Origin: Burkholderiaceae bacterium
GTDB taxonomy: Bacteria; Pseudomonadota; Gammaproteobacteria; Burkholderiales; Burkholderiaceae_F
Assembly: GCA_013813185.1 (NCBI GenBank)
Contig: JACCSD010000359.1
Coordinates: forward strand, 1-6,028
DNA: 6,028 bases
Reading direction: 5' to 3'
The notes beneath the pieces are model-generated. The model saw nothing but the letters and a program-made list of their open reading frames with translations, did no database searches and was not told the origin of the DNA. Each line of letters opens with the position of its first letter. Position 1 is the stretch's first letter. A program made the translations under genes and the position numbers. This document shows, piece after piece, positions 1 through 5,889 of the stretch.

Positions 1-495
1 GGTCGTCGACACATCATGCCGCGCGTCGACCACACCTCTCTTGTGGCTGCCGGGGATGAACATCAACGGCCCGTTGTACTCATTGACGTCGTCCAGAAAG
101 ATCGCGACGTTCATCGCGCGCTCGGTCGGCATCAGGTCATCGTTGAGCCAGGTGCCGTAATCCTGATGCCATTGCCAGACATCACCCTCGAACGCCATCT
201 TGCCGTTGATCTTGAACTGATGCATGTACACGTCTTCTTCGAACAGATCGCGCACGGGATCGACCATTCTCGGGTGGCGCGCGAGCTTCGCGAACGGCGC
301 GCTGTAAAGGTGCGCGGCAAAGTTGGTGCGTACCGAATCCGAGTCCTTTTCGCGCACATTACAAATGTCGCGGCGGGCATAAAGCTCCGGTACCGCATCG
401 GTCAGCACCTTCGTTTCGTCGCGCGAAAACAGGCTGGGGAAAAACAAATAGCCTTCGCGCTCGAAGTGCTCGCGCTGCTCGGTAGTCAGCTTCAT
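1..495 (-). CDS. Fe(II)/2-oxoglutarate dioxygenase, PhyH family (5' part; 3' end outside window)
   Basis: Reading the minus strand from the ATG at 493-495 gives 165 codons open to the window edge. AGGAGA (501-506) lies 5 nt before the ATG, so the start is well supported. The protein begins MKLTTEQREHFEREGYLFFP, the usual N-terminal helix and first strand of PhyH-type enzymes. Residues 88-97 (DVYMHQFKIN) match the cofactor and substrate strand of ectoine hydroxylase and free-proline 4-hydroxylase. Residues 107-116 (WQWHQDYGTW) hold the HxD metal ligands H110 and D112. Residues 141-150 (NGPLMFIPGS) are the conserved NGPL..IPGSH block. The second iron histidine and the 2-oxoglutarate arginine should lie beyond the edge. 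The family couples 2-oxoglutarate decarboxylation to hydroxylation of a small substrate, normally in the cytoplasm. From remembered sequences the closest resemblance is to amino-acid and ectoine hydroxylases rather than phytanoyl-CoA enzymes. The substrate is not determined. Confidence 0.9.
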   Translation of the reverse strand, partial: MKLTTEQREHFEREGYLFFPSLFSRDETKVLTDAVPELYARRDICNVREKDSDSVRTNFAAHLYSAPFAKLARHPRMVDPVRDLFEEDVYMHQFKINGKMAFEGDVWQWHQDYGTWLNDDLMPTERAMNVAIFLDDVNEYNGPLMFIPGSHKRGVVDARHDVSTT

Positions 496-500
496 TAATG

Positions 501-506
501 TCTCCT
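501..506 (-). promoter_or_regulatory. Ribosome binding site of the dioxygenase gene
   Basis: AGGAGA on the minus strand, 5 nt before the ATG at 495. It fixes this ATG as the start. Confidence 0.75.
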
Positions 507-528
507 GCGTTCTGTGGCGCTACCGGGC

Positions 529-557
529 AAGTTAAACCCGCAGCCTGGCGCCGTCAA
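529..557 (-). promoter_or_regulatory. Candidate sigma-70 promoter for the dioxygenase gene
   Basis: On the minus strand TTGACG (552-557) is followed by a 17-nt spacer and TAACTT (529-534). The -35 matches the consensus at 5 of 6 positions. The -10 is poor at 3 of 6; the overlapping TTTAAC matches 4 of 6 but leaves only 15 nt of spacer. Transcription from here would give a short leader of roughly 30 nt before the ATG at 495. The -35 element sits inside the inverted repeat at 548-564, so a protein bound to the repeat would block it. This is a motif call only. Confidence 0.35.
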
Positions 558-564
558 ACGGCGC
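548..564. repeat. Perfect 7-bp inverted repeat in the divergent spacer
   Basis: GCGCCGT (548-554), a CAA loop, then ACGGCGC (558-564). All seven pairs are perfect. It lies between the divergent dioxygenase and coiled-coil genes and overlaps the candidate -35 of the dioxygenase. It could be an operator half-site pair or a stem-loop; no T-run follows on either strand, so an intrinsic terminator is unlikely. Confidence 0.5.
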
Positions 565-631
565 GGCGAGCCGGGGCGGTACGGGCTTGCCGTGGATTCA
601 ATAAACTCGACGCACTTCTCCGGAGACCCGA

Positions 632-1180
632 ATGCAAAACACCCCACGCGCTCGGCGCCTGGCCGTCCCACTGATAACCGTCGGCCTTCTGGCCGCTTCG
701 TTTTCGACGCCGGCGTACGCAGCAGACCCTCCGCCAAAGAAGGCCCCAGCCAAGCAACAGGGCAAGCCCAAGCCCAAGCCGATGAGCCGCGATCAACTGC
801 GTTCCTGCATGGATCAGCAGGATCGATTGACGGTGATGCGCGAGAACGTACTGAAGGAACAAACGTCGCTCGACCAGCAGCGCGCCGAAGTCAAAGGCAT
901 GGATGCGGAGCTGGAGCGCAAGCGCGCGGCGCTGGACCCGGCCGACGCCGTCGCGAAGCAGGCGCTGCAAGACGAAGAAACTCGGCGCAATCAGCTCGGT
1001 GAAACGTATAACGCGCGCTTGCCCATCTTGAAGGAACAGGGCGCCACGTTGGACAGGGAGCGGCAGACGTGGGTCGAGCGCTGCGCCGACAAGGACTTCG
1101 ACGAGCTCGACGAACTTGCGATCAAGCGCGAACGCCAACGCGCCGCTAAAGACGCCAGCGCAAAAACTCCCGCGAAGTAA
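632..1180 (+). CDS. Probable exported coiled-coil protein of unknown function
   Basis: A 182-residue protein. CGGAGA (621-626) sits 5 nt before the ATG and supports this start. Residues 1-30 look like a Sec signal peptide: a basic RARR stretch (6-9), a hydrophobic core (about 10-25), and a likely signal peptidase I site after AYA (28-30). No lipobox cysteine is present. The mature protein starts with a Pro/Lys-rich linker (31-50, PPPKKAP and KPKPKP). From about 52 to 170 it is highly charged, rich in Glu, Arg, Gln and Ala with no predicted membrane segment, as in a helical coiled coil. Exactly two cysteines, C59 and C151, bracket the helical part and could form a disulfide in the periplasm. 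The tail (171-182) is Lys/Ala-rich. I do not recognise a named family. It is divergent from the dioxygenase and convergent with the aap operon, which gives no functional clue. Confidence 0.8.
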   Translation: MQNTPRARRLAVPLITVGLLAASFSTPAYAADPPPKKAPAKQQGKPKPKPMSRDQLRSCMDQQDRLTVMRENVLKEQTSLDQQRAEVKGMDAELERKRAALDPADAVAKQALQDEETRRNQLGETYNARLPILKEQGATLDRERQTWVERCADKDFDELDELAIKRERQRAAKDASAKTPAK

Positions 1181-1474
1181 CTCGCGCGATCGCGCGTGAC
1201 TCGAAGTTCAGGACGTAGCGTCGCGCCTCGCTTCCTGCCGCCGACTGCACACAAGCGGGCCGTACGCGCCCGAATGCGGTACGTGCGATTCGCGGATTAC
1301 TCGAGTAGCGCGATCAAGTCCAGGCTGTACCAGGATGCCTACAACACTGCGCCGCGAAGAACAGGCTGATGGTTCCCGTCGACTCGGCCTCCGCCCATAC
1401 TTCTGAATTGCAATTCCGGTGTTTGGCCCGCAACGAGGCGCACCTACCGAGTTCACTTGCCCCGACGCTCTAGT
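1181..1474. other. Convergent intergenic region, no gene recognised
   Basis: This lies between the stop of the coiled-coil gene and the stop of aapP, so both genes read into it. The open frames here are short and unlike known proteins. Three perfect palindromes occur: CGCGCGATCGCGCG (1183-1196), TACTCGAGTA (1298-1307) and GAATTGCAATTC (1405-1416). None is followed by a T-run on either strand, so no intrinsic terminator can be assigned. A Rho-dependent end for either transcript is possible. Confidence 0.6.
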
Positions 1475-2218
1475 TCAATGGCTCAGGATCTTCGATAGAA
1501 AATCGCGCGTCCGATCGTTCTTCGGGTGACTGAAGAATTCTTCGGGCGGGCTCTGCTCGACGATCTGCCCCTTGTCCATGAAGATCACGCGGTCGGCGAC
1601 CGACTTGGCAAACCCCATCTCGTGCGAAACGCAAATCATCGTCATTCCCTGACCCGCAAGCTCGATGATCACGTCGAGCACCTCCTTGATCATCTCGGGG
1701 TCGAGCGCGGACGTGGGCTCGTCGAACAGCATGACTTTCGGCGTCAGGCAAAGCGCCCGCGCGATCGCAACGCGTTGTTGCTGACCGCCGGATAACTGCA
1801 GCGGATACTTGTGCGCCTGCTCGGCAATCTGCACGCGCGTCAGTTGCGCCATCGCCCTTTCCTCGGCCTCTTTCTGCGCGACCGCGGTCACCCACATCGG
1901 GGCCAGCGTCAGGTTTTCGAGCACGGTCAGGTGCGGAAACAGGTTGAACTGCTGGAACACGATGCCGACCTTGCGACGCACCGCGTCGATCGCCTTGACG
2001 TCGTCGGACAGCTCGACGCCGTCGACCACGAGCCGGCCCTGCTGATGCTCCTCCAGACGGTTGATGCAGCGAATCAGCGTCGACTTGCCCGAACCCGACG
2101 GGCCGCAGATGACGATGCGCTCGCCCGACGCGACTTCGAGGTCGATATCGCGCAGCACGTGAAACTGCGCGAACCACTTGTTGACCTTCTCGAAGGTGAT
2201 GATGTTCTCTGTCGTCAC
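1475..2218 (-). CDS. aapP: General L-amino acid ABC transporter, ATP-binding protein AapP
   Basis: A cytoplasmic ATPase subunit of 247 residues, the usual length for PAAT-family ATPases. Visible in order: Walker A GPSGSGKST (39-47), Q-loop VFQQFN (87-92), ABC signature LSGGQQQR (142-149), Walker B VMLFDE (162-167), D-loop SALD (170-173) and switch histidine H199 in VSHEMGFA. The stretches INRLEEHQQG (52-61), FNLFPHLTVLEN (91-102) and FMDKGQIVEQ (213-222) are typical of AapP/GlnQ-type proteins. The start is taken as GTG at 2216-2218, 2 nt after the aapM stop. It has only a weak GGCGGG-like Shine-Dalgarno sequence, so translation is probably coupled to aapM. The frame stays open upstream only through out-of-frame aapM sequence. 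The protein ends in DFLSKILSH with TGA at 1475-1477. It is the last gene of aapJQMP and powers uptake through AapQ/AapM. GlnQ or AatP would be the alternative name for a lone protein, but the operon supports AapP. Confidence 0.95.
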   Translation of the reverse strand: MTTENIITFEKVNKWFAQFHVLRDIDLEVASGERIVICGPSGSGKSTLIRCINRLEEHQQGRLVVDGVELSDDVKAIDAVRRKVGIVFQQFNLFPHLTVLENLTLAPMWVTAVAQKEAEERAMAQLTRVQIAEQAHKYPLQLSGGQQQRVAIARALCLTPKVMLFDEPTSALDPEMIKEVLDVIIELAGQGMTMICVSHEMGFAKSVADRVIFMDKGQIVEQSPPEEFFSHPKNDRTRDFLSKILSH

Positions 2219-2220
2219 AG

Positions 2221-3348
2221 TCAGGCCCGCCTGTGACCGACGTTTAGCTGCTGCTCGATCCACTGGCTGTAACGCGACATCGCAAAACAGAAAATCCAGT
2301 AGATCGCGGCGATGAACAGATACGCTTCGAGGAAAAACTGCCGCCAGTCCGAGTCGCCTGACAGCGCCAGTGTCACCGAGCCGGTCAACTCGTACAGACT
2401 GACGATGGTGACCAGCGACGTGTCCTTGAAGGTGCTGATAAAACTGTTCATGATCGAAGGCACCACCAGCCGCAGCGCCTGCGGCAAAACGATCTTGCGC
2501 TGGGTCTGCCAGTACGAAAGGCCGAGCGCCGCCGCCGCTTCGTGCTGCCCGCTCGGAATCGCCTGCAGGCCGCCGCGCACGACTTCGGCCAGGTACGCCG
2601 CCGCAAACAGCGTGATGCCGACCAGCACGCGCACCAGAACATTGATACTGACACCCGGCGGCATGAACAGCGGAAACATGAATGACGCCATGAACAGCAC
2701 CGAGATCAGCGGCACGCCCCGGATCAGCTCGACGTAGACAATGCAGATCGTGCGCAGCGCGGGCAGATGCGAGCGCCGCCCAAGTGCAACCAGCACCGCC
2801 AGCGGAAACGCCGCAGCGATGCCGATCGTGGAGAGGAGCAGCGTCAACGGCAGGCCGCCCCAGCGATCGGTGTCGACCGGTGTCAGACCGAAGACGCCGC
2901 CGCGCATCAGGACGAAGAACGCGGCGAACACGACCACCCACGCGAGCACCAGCCAGCGGCTCCATAGCGGCCGCGTGCAGCTTGCCACCAGCATCGCGAG
3001 CATCAGCAGAGTCGCCGCGAGCGGCCGCCACTGTTCGTCGAACGGATAGCGGCCGAACAGAATCAGCCGGTACTTTTCGGCGATCACTCCCCAGCACGCG
3101 CCCGCGTGGTCAAGCGCGCGGCACGCGGCGTTGTCGGCGCGAAAGACGGCGTTGTCGACCGCCCATTCGAGAAATGGGGGCACGTAGTAGAACAACGCCG
3201 CGATGATGGTCAGCGTGGCGAGCGCGCTGCCGGCGCTGCCGAAAAGGTTGCGGCGCAACCAGGCTGGAACGCCGCGCGTGGTCACCGGCGCCGCGCGTGC
3301 GGCGATCGGACTGAAGGCGCCGACCGACTCGATGGGCGTCGCGCTCAT
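2221..3348 (-). CDS. aapM: General L-amino acid ABC transporter, permease AapM
   Basis: An inner-membrane permease of 375 residues, close to the usual AapM length and much longer than the roughly 220-residue HisM/GlnP permeases. A cytoplasmic N-terminal tail (1-40) is followed by hydrophobic segments at about 41-60, 109-124, 132-149, 168-189, 208-230, 236-256 and 340-358. The long region between the first segment and the HisM-like core is characteristic of AapQ/AapM. The EAA loop that docks on the ATPase is at about 270-289 (E270, G276, P289; EAAAALGLSYWQTQRKIVLP). ELIRGVPLI (207-215) is the conserved core motif. The ATG at 3346-3348 overlaps the aapQ stop as ATGA, and AAGGAA lies just before it inside aapQ, so the two permeases are probably made in step. 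It should pair with AapQ as the translocation channel for a broad range of L-amino acids. Confidence 0.94.
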   Translation of the reverse strand: MSATPIESVGAFSPIAARAAPVTTRGVPAWLRRNLFGSAGSALATLTIIAALFYYVPPFLEWAVDNAVFRADNAACRALDHAGACWGVIAEKYRLILFGRYPFDEQWRPLAATLLMLAMLVASCTRPLWSRWLVLAWVVVFAAFFVLMRGGVFGLTPVDTDRWGGLPLTLLLSTIGIAAAFPLAVLVALGRRSHLPALRTICIVYVELIRGVPLISVLFMASFMFPLFMPPGVSINVLVRVLVGITLFAAAYLAEVVRGGLQAIPSGQHEAAAALGLSYWQTQRKIVLPQALRLVVPSIMNSFISTFKDTSLVTIVSLYELTGSVTLALSGDSDWRQFFLEAYLFIAAIYWIFCFAMSRYSQWIEQQLNVGHRRA

Positions 3349-4538
3349 CGTTCCTTGATCGCCATTTTCGCGTTGTACCAGTTCATCAGCGCCGCGGTCG
3401 ACAGCGACAGCGTCAGGTACACCGCCATGATGACCGTGATGGCCTCGACCGCACGCCCGGTCTGGTTCAGCGTGGTGTTCGAGATCGACACCAGATCGGG
3501 ATAGCCGATGGCGACCGCCAGCGACGAGTTCTTGGTCAGGTTCAGGTACTGGTTGGTCATCGGCGGAATGATCACGCGCATTGCCTGCGGCAACAGCACG
3601 AGCTGCAGCTGCCGCTTGCGGCTCAGGCCTAGAGAGCTAGCCGCTTCGATCTGCCCCCACGGGACGGCCTGAATCCCTGAACGCACGATCTCGGCGATGA
3701 ACGCTGCGGTGTAGATCGCAAGACCCCAGGTGAGCGCCATGAACTCGGGCGTCACCGAGCCGCCGCCCACTACGTTGAAGTCGGTTTTCCTCGGCATGTT
3801 GAGCGCGGTCGGCGCGCCGCCGGCCAGCCAGCCCGCGACGGCACACACGAGGATGACCGCCAGCGCGGGCCAGAAAGTGGCGCGCGCGCGTCCGGTCTGC
3901 ACGAACTGCGCGTGCGCCCAGCGGCGATACAGCCATGCCAGCGCCACGCCGATGATTGCGCCGGCCAGCATGAACTGATAACCCGCACCCCACACCGGCA
4001 CCGGAAAATCGAGCCCGCCCTTGGACAGGTACAGGCCGGCAACGGGATTGACCGCGTCGAACACCGGCGGCAGCAGCTCGTTCAACAGCAGGTACCACAT
4101 CAGCAACTGCAGCAGCACCGGGATGTTGCGGAACAGCTCGACGTACGCGGTGCACACGCCGCGCACCAGAAAGTTGCGCGACAGGCGGCCGATGCCGATC
4201 GCCGTGCCCAGCACCGTGGCGAGCGCGATGCCGATGATCGCCACCCGCATCGTGTTGGTCAGGCCGACCAGGAACGCCCTCCAGTACGGATTGCTCGAGT
4301 CGAACGCGATCACGGTTTCGCCGATGCCGAAGCCGGCCGGCTGGCTGAAGAAGTCGAACCCGCTTTGAATGCCTCGCACGCGCAGATTGGTGAGCGTGTT
4401 CGAAGTCAGGAACCACACTATCAGCGCGATGACGCCGACCGCGAGCACCTGGTAGACGACGCCGCGGAACGCGCGGCTGCGCCACGACCAGCTGCGCTGG
4501 GTCGATGCGGGTCTTGGCAGCGACAGCCTGTCAACCAC
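3345..4538 (-). CDS. aapQ: General L-amino acid ABC transporter, permease AapQ
   Basis: An inner-membrane permease of 397 residues, the usual AapQ size. Hydrophobic segments occur at about 26-45, 88-117, 139-157, 186-205, 222-240, 266-287 and 364-388. YVELFRNIPVLLQL (132-145) is the conserved start of the HisM-type permease core. A large insert follows (about 153-262), including the charged stretch YRRWAHAQFVQTGRARA, which is typical of AapQ. The EAA loop is at about 298-317 (E298, G304, P317). NLTKNSSLAVAIGYPDLVS (333-351) is a strongly conserved family block. The start is GTG at 4536-4538, chosen because a GGAGGG Shine-Dalgarno sequence lies at 4542-4547. That site is buried in a stem-loop (4541-4567). 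The gene follows aapJ by 49 bp and overlaps aapM by 4 bp. It should form the heterodimeric channel with AapM. Confidence 0.94.
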   Translation of the reverse strand: MVDRLSLPRPASTQRSWSWRSRAFRGVVYQVLAVGVIALIVWFLTSNTLTNLRVRGIQSGFDFFSQPAGFGIGETVIAFDSSNPYWRAFLVGLTNTMRVAIIGIALATVLGTAIGIGRLSRNFLVRGVCTAYVELFRNIPVLLQLLMWYLLLNELLPPVFDAVNPVAGLYLSKGGLDFPVPVWGAGYQFMLAGAIIGVALAWLYRRWAHAQFVQTGRARATFWPALAVILVCAVAGWLAGGAPTALNMPRKTDFNVVGGGSVTPEFMALTWGLAIYTAAFIAEIVRSGIQAVPWGQIEAASSLGLSRKRQLQLVLLPQAMRVIIPPMTNQYLNLTKNSSLAVAIGYPDLVSISNTTLNQTGRAVEAITVIMAVYLTLSLSTAALMNWYNAKMAIKER

Positions 4539-4540
4539 GC

Positions 4541-4567
4541 GCCCTCCCTCGCCAGGCGAAGGAGGGC
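4541..4567 (-). promoter_or_regulatory. aapJ-aapQ intercistronic stem-loop covering the aapQ ribosome binding site
   Basis: On the aap-strand RNA, GCCCUCC (4567-4561) pairs with GGAGGGC (4547-4541). The stem continues with a U-G wobble (4560/4548) and UCGC/GCGA (4559-4556 with 4552-4549), closed by a CUG loop. This makes 12 consecutive pairs. In the opposite strand the wobble would be a C-A mismatch, so the structure fits the aap transcript better. The 3' arm contains the GGAGGG Shine-Dalgarno sequence of aapQ, and the GTG starts 2 nt after the stem. No U-run follows, so it does not look like an intrinsic terminator. Binding-protein genes in ABC operons often carry such a hairpin after them, which keeps the binding protein in excess over the permeases by mRNA stabilisation or reduced downstream translation. 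Confidence 0.75.
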
Positions 4568-4587
4568 TTCAGGCCGACCGGAATCTG

Positions 4588-5622
4588 TTAGCGGATCGGC
4601 GGCGCATACATGAGTCCGCCCTTGTTCCACAGGTTGTTCAGTCCACGCGGCAGCTTCAGCGCGGATTTCGGGCCGACGTTGCGCTCGAAGATCTCGCCGT
4701 AGTTGCCGACCGCCTTGATCGCGCGGTAGGCCCACTCCTTATCGAGGCCAAGCAGCTTGCCGGTGTCCTCGCCGGTGCCGAGGATGCGCTGCACCGATGG
4801 ATCGGTGCTCGCCTTCATCTGGTCGACGTTGGCCTGCGTGATACCGTTTTCCTCGGCCTCGAGCAGCGCAAAGATCACCCACTTGCCGATCGCGGCCCAT
4901 TCGTCGTCGCCGCGCCGAACCGCCGGCGCCAGCGGCTCCTTCGAGATCAGTTCGGGCAGGATCACATAGTCGTCGGGGTTGCTCGCCTCTTTATTGCGAA
5001 TCGAGGCCAGCCCCGAAGCGTCTGTCGTGTACGCCTGGCAGCGCCCCGAGAAAAACGCCTTGACCGACGCTTCCAGACCCTCGAACACGACCGGCTTCAT
5101 TCTCAGGTCATTGCTCTTGTTGTAGTCGTTCAGGTTCTTCTCGGTCGTCGTGCCCGACTGCACGCAGACATCGGCATTCTTCAGACTCTTGGCGCTCGTG
5201 ACCTTCAACCGCTTGGGCACCATGAAGCCCTGGCCGTCGTAGTACGTTGTCGCCAGAAAATCGAGACCAAGCGAGGCGTCGCGGGTCAACGTCCAGGTCG
5301 TGTTGCGCGACAGGATGTCGACCTCGCCCGATTGCAGCGCGGTAAACCGCGCCTGCGCGGTAAGCGGCACCCACTTGACCTTGTTGGCGTCGCCCAGCAC
5401 GGCGGCGGCGATAGCCTTGCAGACATCGACATCGAGCCCGGCCCAGTTTCCCTGGCTGTCGGCGGCCGAAAAACCAGCGAGGCCGGTGTTGACGCCGCAG
5501 ACCAACTGTCCGCGTTGCTTGATCGTATCGAGCGCTTTGCCGGCGTGCGCCGGCATGCCGATCGCCGCCGTCACCAGCACGGCAGCGCCTGCAATCCATT
5601 TCACAACCGACTTCTGATGCAT
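4588..5622 (-). CDS. aapJ: General L-amino acid ABC transporter, periplasmic binding protein AapJ
   Basis: A 344-residue solute-binding protein of family 3 (SBP_bac_3), the normal AapJ length. Residues 1-27 are a Sec signal peptide: basic MHQKSVVK, a hydrophobic core (about 9-22) and cleavage after AHA (25-27). The mature protein starts near GKALDTIKQRGQLVCGV. The family-3 signature is at about 62-78 (GLDVDVCKAIAAAVLGD). Ligand-pocket candidates are R106 and T108-T109 (SRNTTW), the phosphate-loop-like SGTTTE (156-161) and D201 in TTDASGL. Four cysteines (C42, C68, C153, C195) could form disulfides. NLWNKGGLMYAPPIR at the C-terminus is typical of AapJ. The ATG at 5620-5622 is preceded by AGGAG at a 5-nt gap and gives a normal signal peptide, so it is preferred over the in-frame ATG at 5698-5700. 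The stop is TAA at 4588-4590. It captures L-amino acids in the periplasm and delivers them to AapQ/AapM. Confidence 0.94.
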   Translation of the reverse strand: MHQKSVVKWIAGAAVLVTAAIGMPAHAGKALDTIKQRGQLVCGVNTGLAGFSAADSQGNWAGLDVDVCKAIAAAVLGDANKVKWVPLTAQARFTALQSGEVDILSRNTTWTLTRDASLGLDFLATTYYDGQGFMVPKRLKVTSAKSLKNADVCVQSGTTTEKNLNDYNKSNDLRMKPVVFEGLEASVKAFFSGRCQAYTTDASGLASIRNKEASNPDDYVILPELISKEPLAPAVRRGDDEWAAIGKWVIFALLEAEENGITQANVDQMKASTDPSVQRILGTGEDTGKLLGLDKEWAYRAIKAVGNYGEIFERNVGPKSALKLPRGLNNLWNKGGLMYAPPIR

Positions 5623-5627
5623 GGGTT

Positions 5628-5632
5628 CTCCT
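5628..5632 (-). promoter_or_regulatory. Ribosome binding site of aapJ (preferred start)
   Basis: AGGAG on the minus strand, 5 nt before the ATG at 5622. It competes with a stronger Shine-Dalgarno sequence 26 codons upstream in the same frame; the signal peptide logic favours this one. Confidence 0.7.
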
Positions 5633-5708
5633 CGTTTGTGGACGTTTCTACCTCTAAACACCGCGCCGCGAGCATAGGCGCTTGTGCAAAGCGGCGCCAT
5701 CAGGGGTG

Positions 5709-5718
5709 CTCCTCCTCC
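5709..5718 (-). promoter_or_regulatory. Strong upstream Shine-Dalgarno before an alternative in-frame ATG
   Basis: GGAGGAGGAG on the minus strand ends 8 nt before an ATG at 5698-5700. That ATG is in frame with aapJ with no stop between, so initiation there would add 26 residues (MAPLCTSAYARGAVF and onward) ahead of the signal peptide. It contains the full AGGAGG consensus, a better match than the site before the preferred start. Whether it is used is unknown. Confidence 0.5.
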
Positions 5719-5725
5719 GCGCGGC

Positions 5726-5757
5726 GGCGCGCCTTGGTGGGACGAGCAAGACGCGCC
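5726..5757 (-). promoter_or_regulatory. Stem-loop in the aapJ leader
   Basis: On the minus-strand RNA, GGCGCG (5757-5752), U5751 and CUUG (5750-5747) pair with CAAG (5736-5733), G5732 and CGCGCC (5731-5726). The loop is 10 nt (5746-5737). This gives 11 pairs with one central U-G wobble; on the plus strand that pair would be an A-C mismatch, which points to a function in the aap direction. It lies about 8 nt upstream of the strong leader Shine-Dalgarno sequence and about 100 nt before the aapJ ATG. No U-run follows, so it is not an intrinsic terminator by itself. It matches no riboswitch class I can recognise. Confidence 0.5.
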
Positions 5758-5889
5758 AGAAATCCTCGCTTTTTTGTCGTACCCGAATCCCTCGCTTATC
5801 GACGCAATCAGGCCGGCGAATAACGAGACACTGACAGCGCATCGATTGAAAGGACGGCACGAACTCGTATGCCGTAGAGATTGAGGAAG

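Noticed and set aside
16..498. A plus-strand 160-codon open frame at the left edge
   Set aside because: It is antisense to the dioxygenase, whose HxD and NGPL motifs and ribosome binding site are clear on the minus strand.
617..626. Palindrome TCTCCGGAGA over the ribosome binding site of the coiled-coil gene
   Set aside because: It has no room for a loop beyond a 3-bp stem, so it cannot hide the site as RNA; a 10-bp palindrome is weak evidence for an operator.
1183..1196. CGCGCGATCGCGCG as terminator of the coiled-coil gene
   Set aside because: It is only a 5-bp stem with a GATC loop and no following T-run; such alternating CG palindromes are common in this type of genome.
1274..1369. A 31-codon plus-strand frame starting MRYVRFADYSSSAIK in the convergent gap
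   Set aside because: It has no recognisable ribosome binding site, is very short, and resembles no known protein; a gene or pseudogene cannot be supported.
1475..3097. A single 540-codon minus-strand open frame that contains aapP
   Set aside because: Only the last 247 codons are AapP. The upstream part reads aapM in a wrong frame, giving Arg/Ala/Gly-rich text with no domain, while aapM itself gives a normal permease.
3912..4613. A long plus-strand open frame (233 codons) opposite aapQ, and similar plus-strand frames at 1811-2236, 2312-2737, 2784-3206 and 5332-5823
   Set aside because: These are mirror frames of high-GC genes. The proteins are rich in Arg, His, Gln and Ala without motifs, and the opposite strand encodes clear transporter subunits.
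5745..5758. Sigma-54 promoter-like TGGCGCGTCTTGCT upstream of aapJ
   Set aside because: The GG and GC elements are 8 nt apart; sigma-54 promoters need 10. The sequence is also one arm and loop of the leader stem-loop.
5726..5775. Plus-strand intrinsic terminator formed by the leader stem and the T6 run at 5770-5775
   Set aside because: The T-run starts 12 nt after the stem, the stem has an A-C type mismatch in that strand, and no plus-strand gene ends here.
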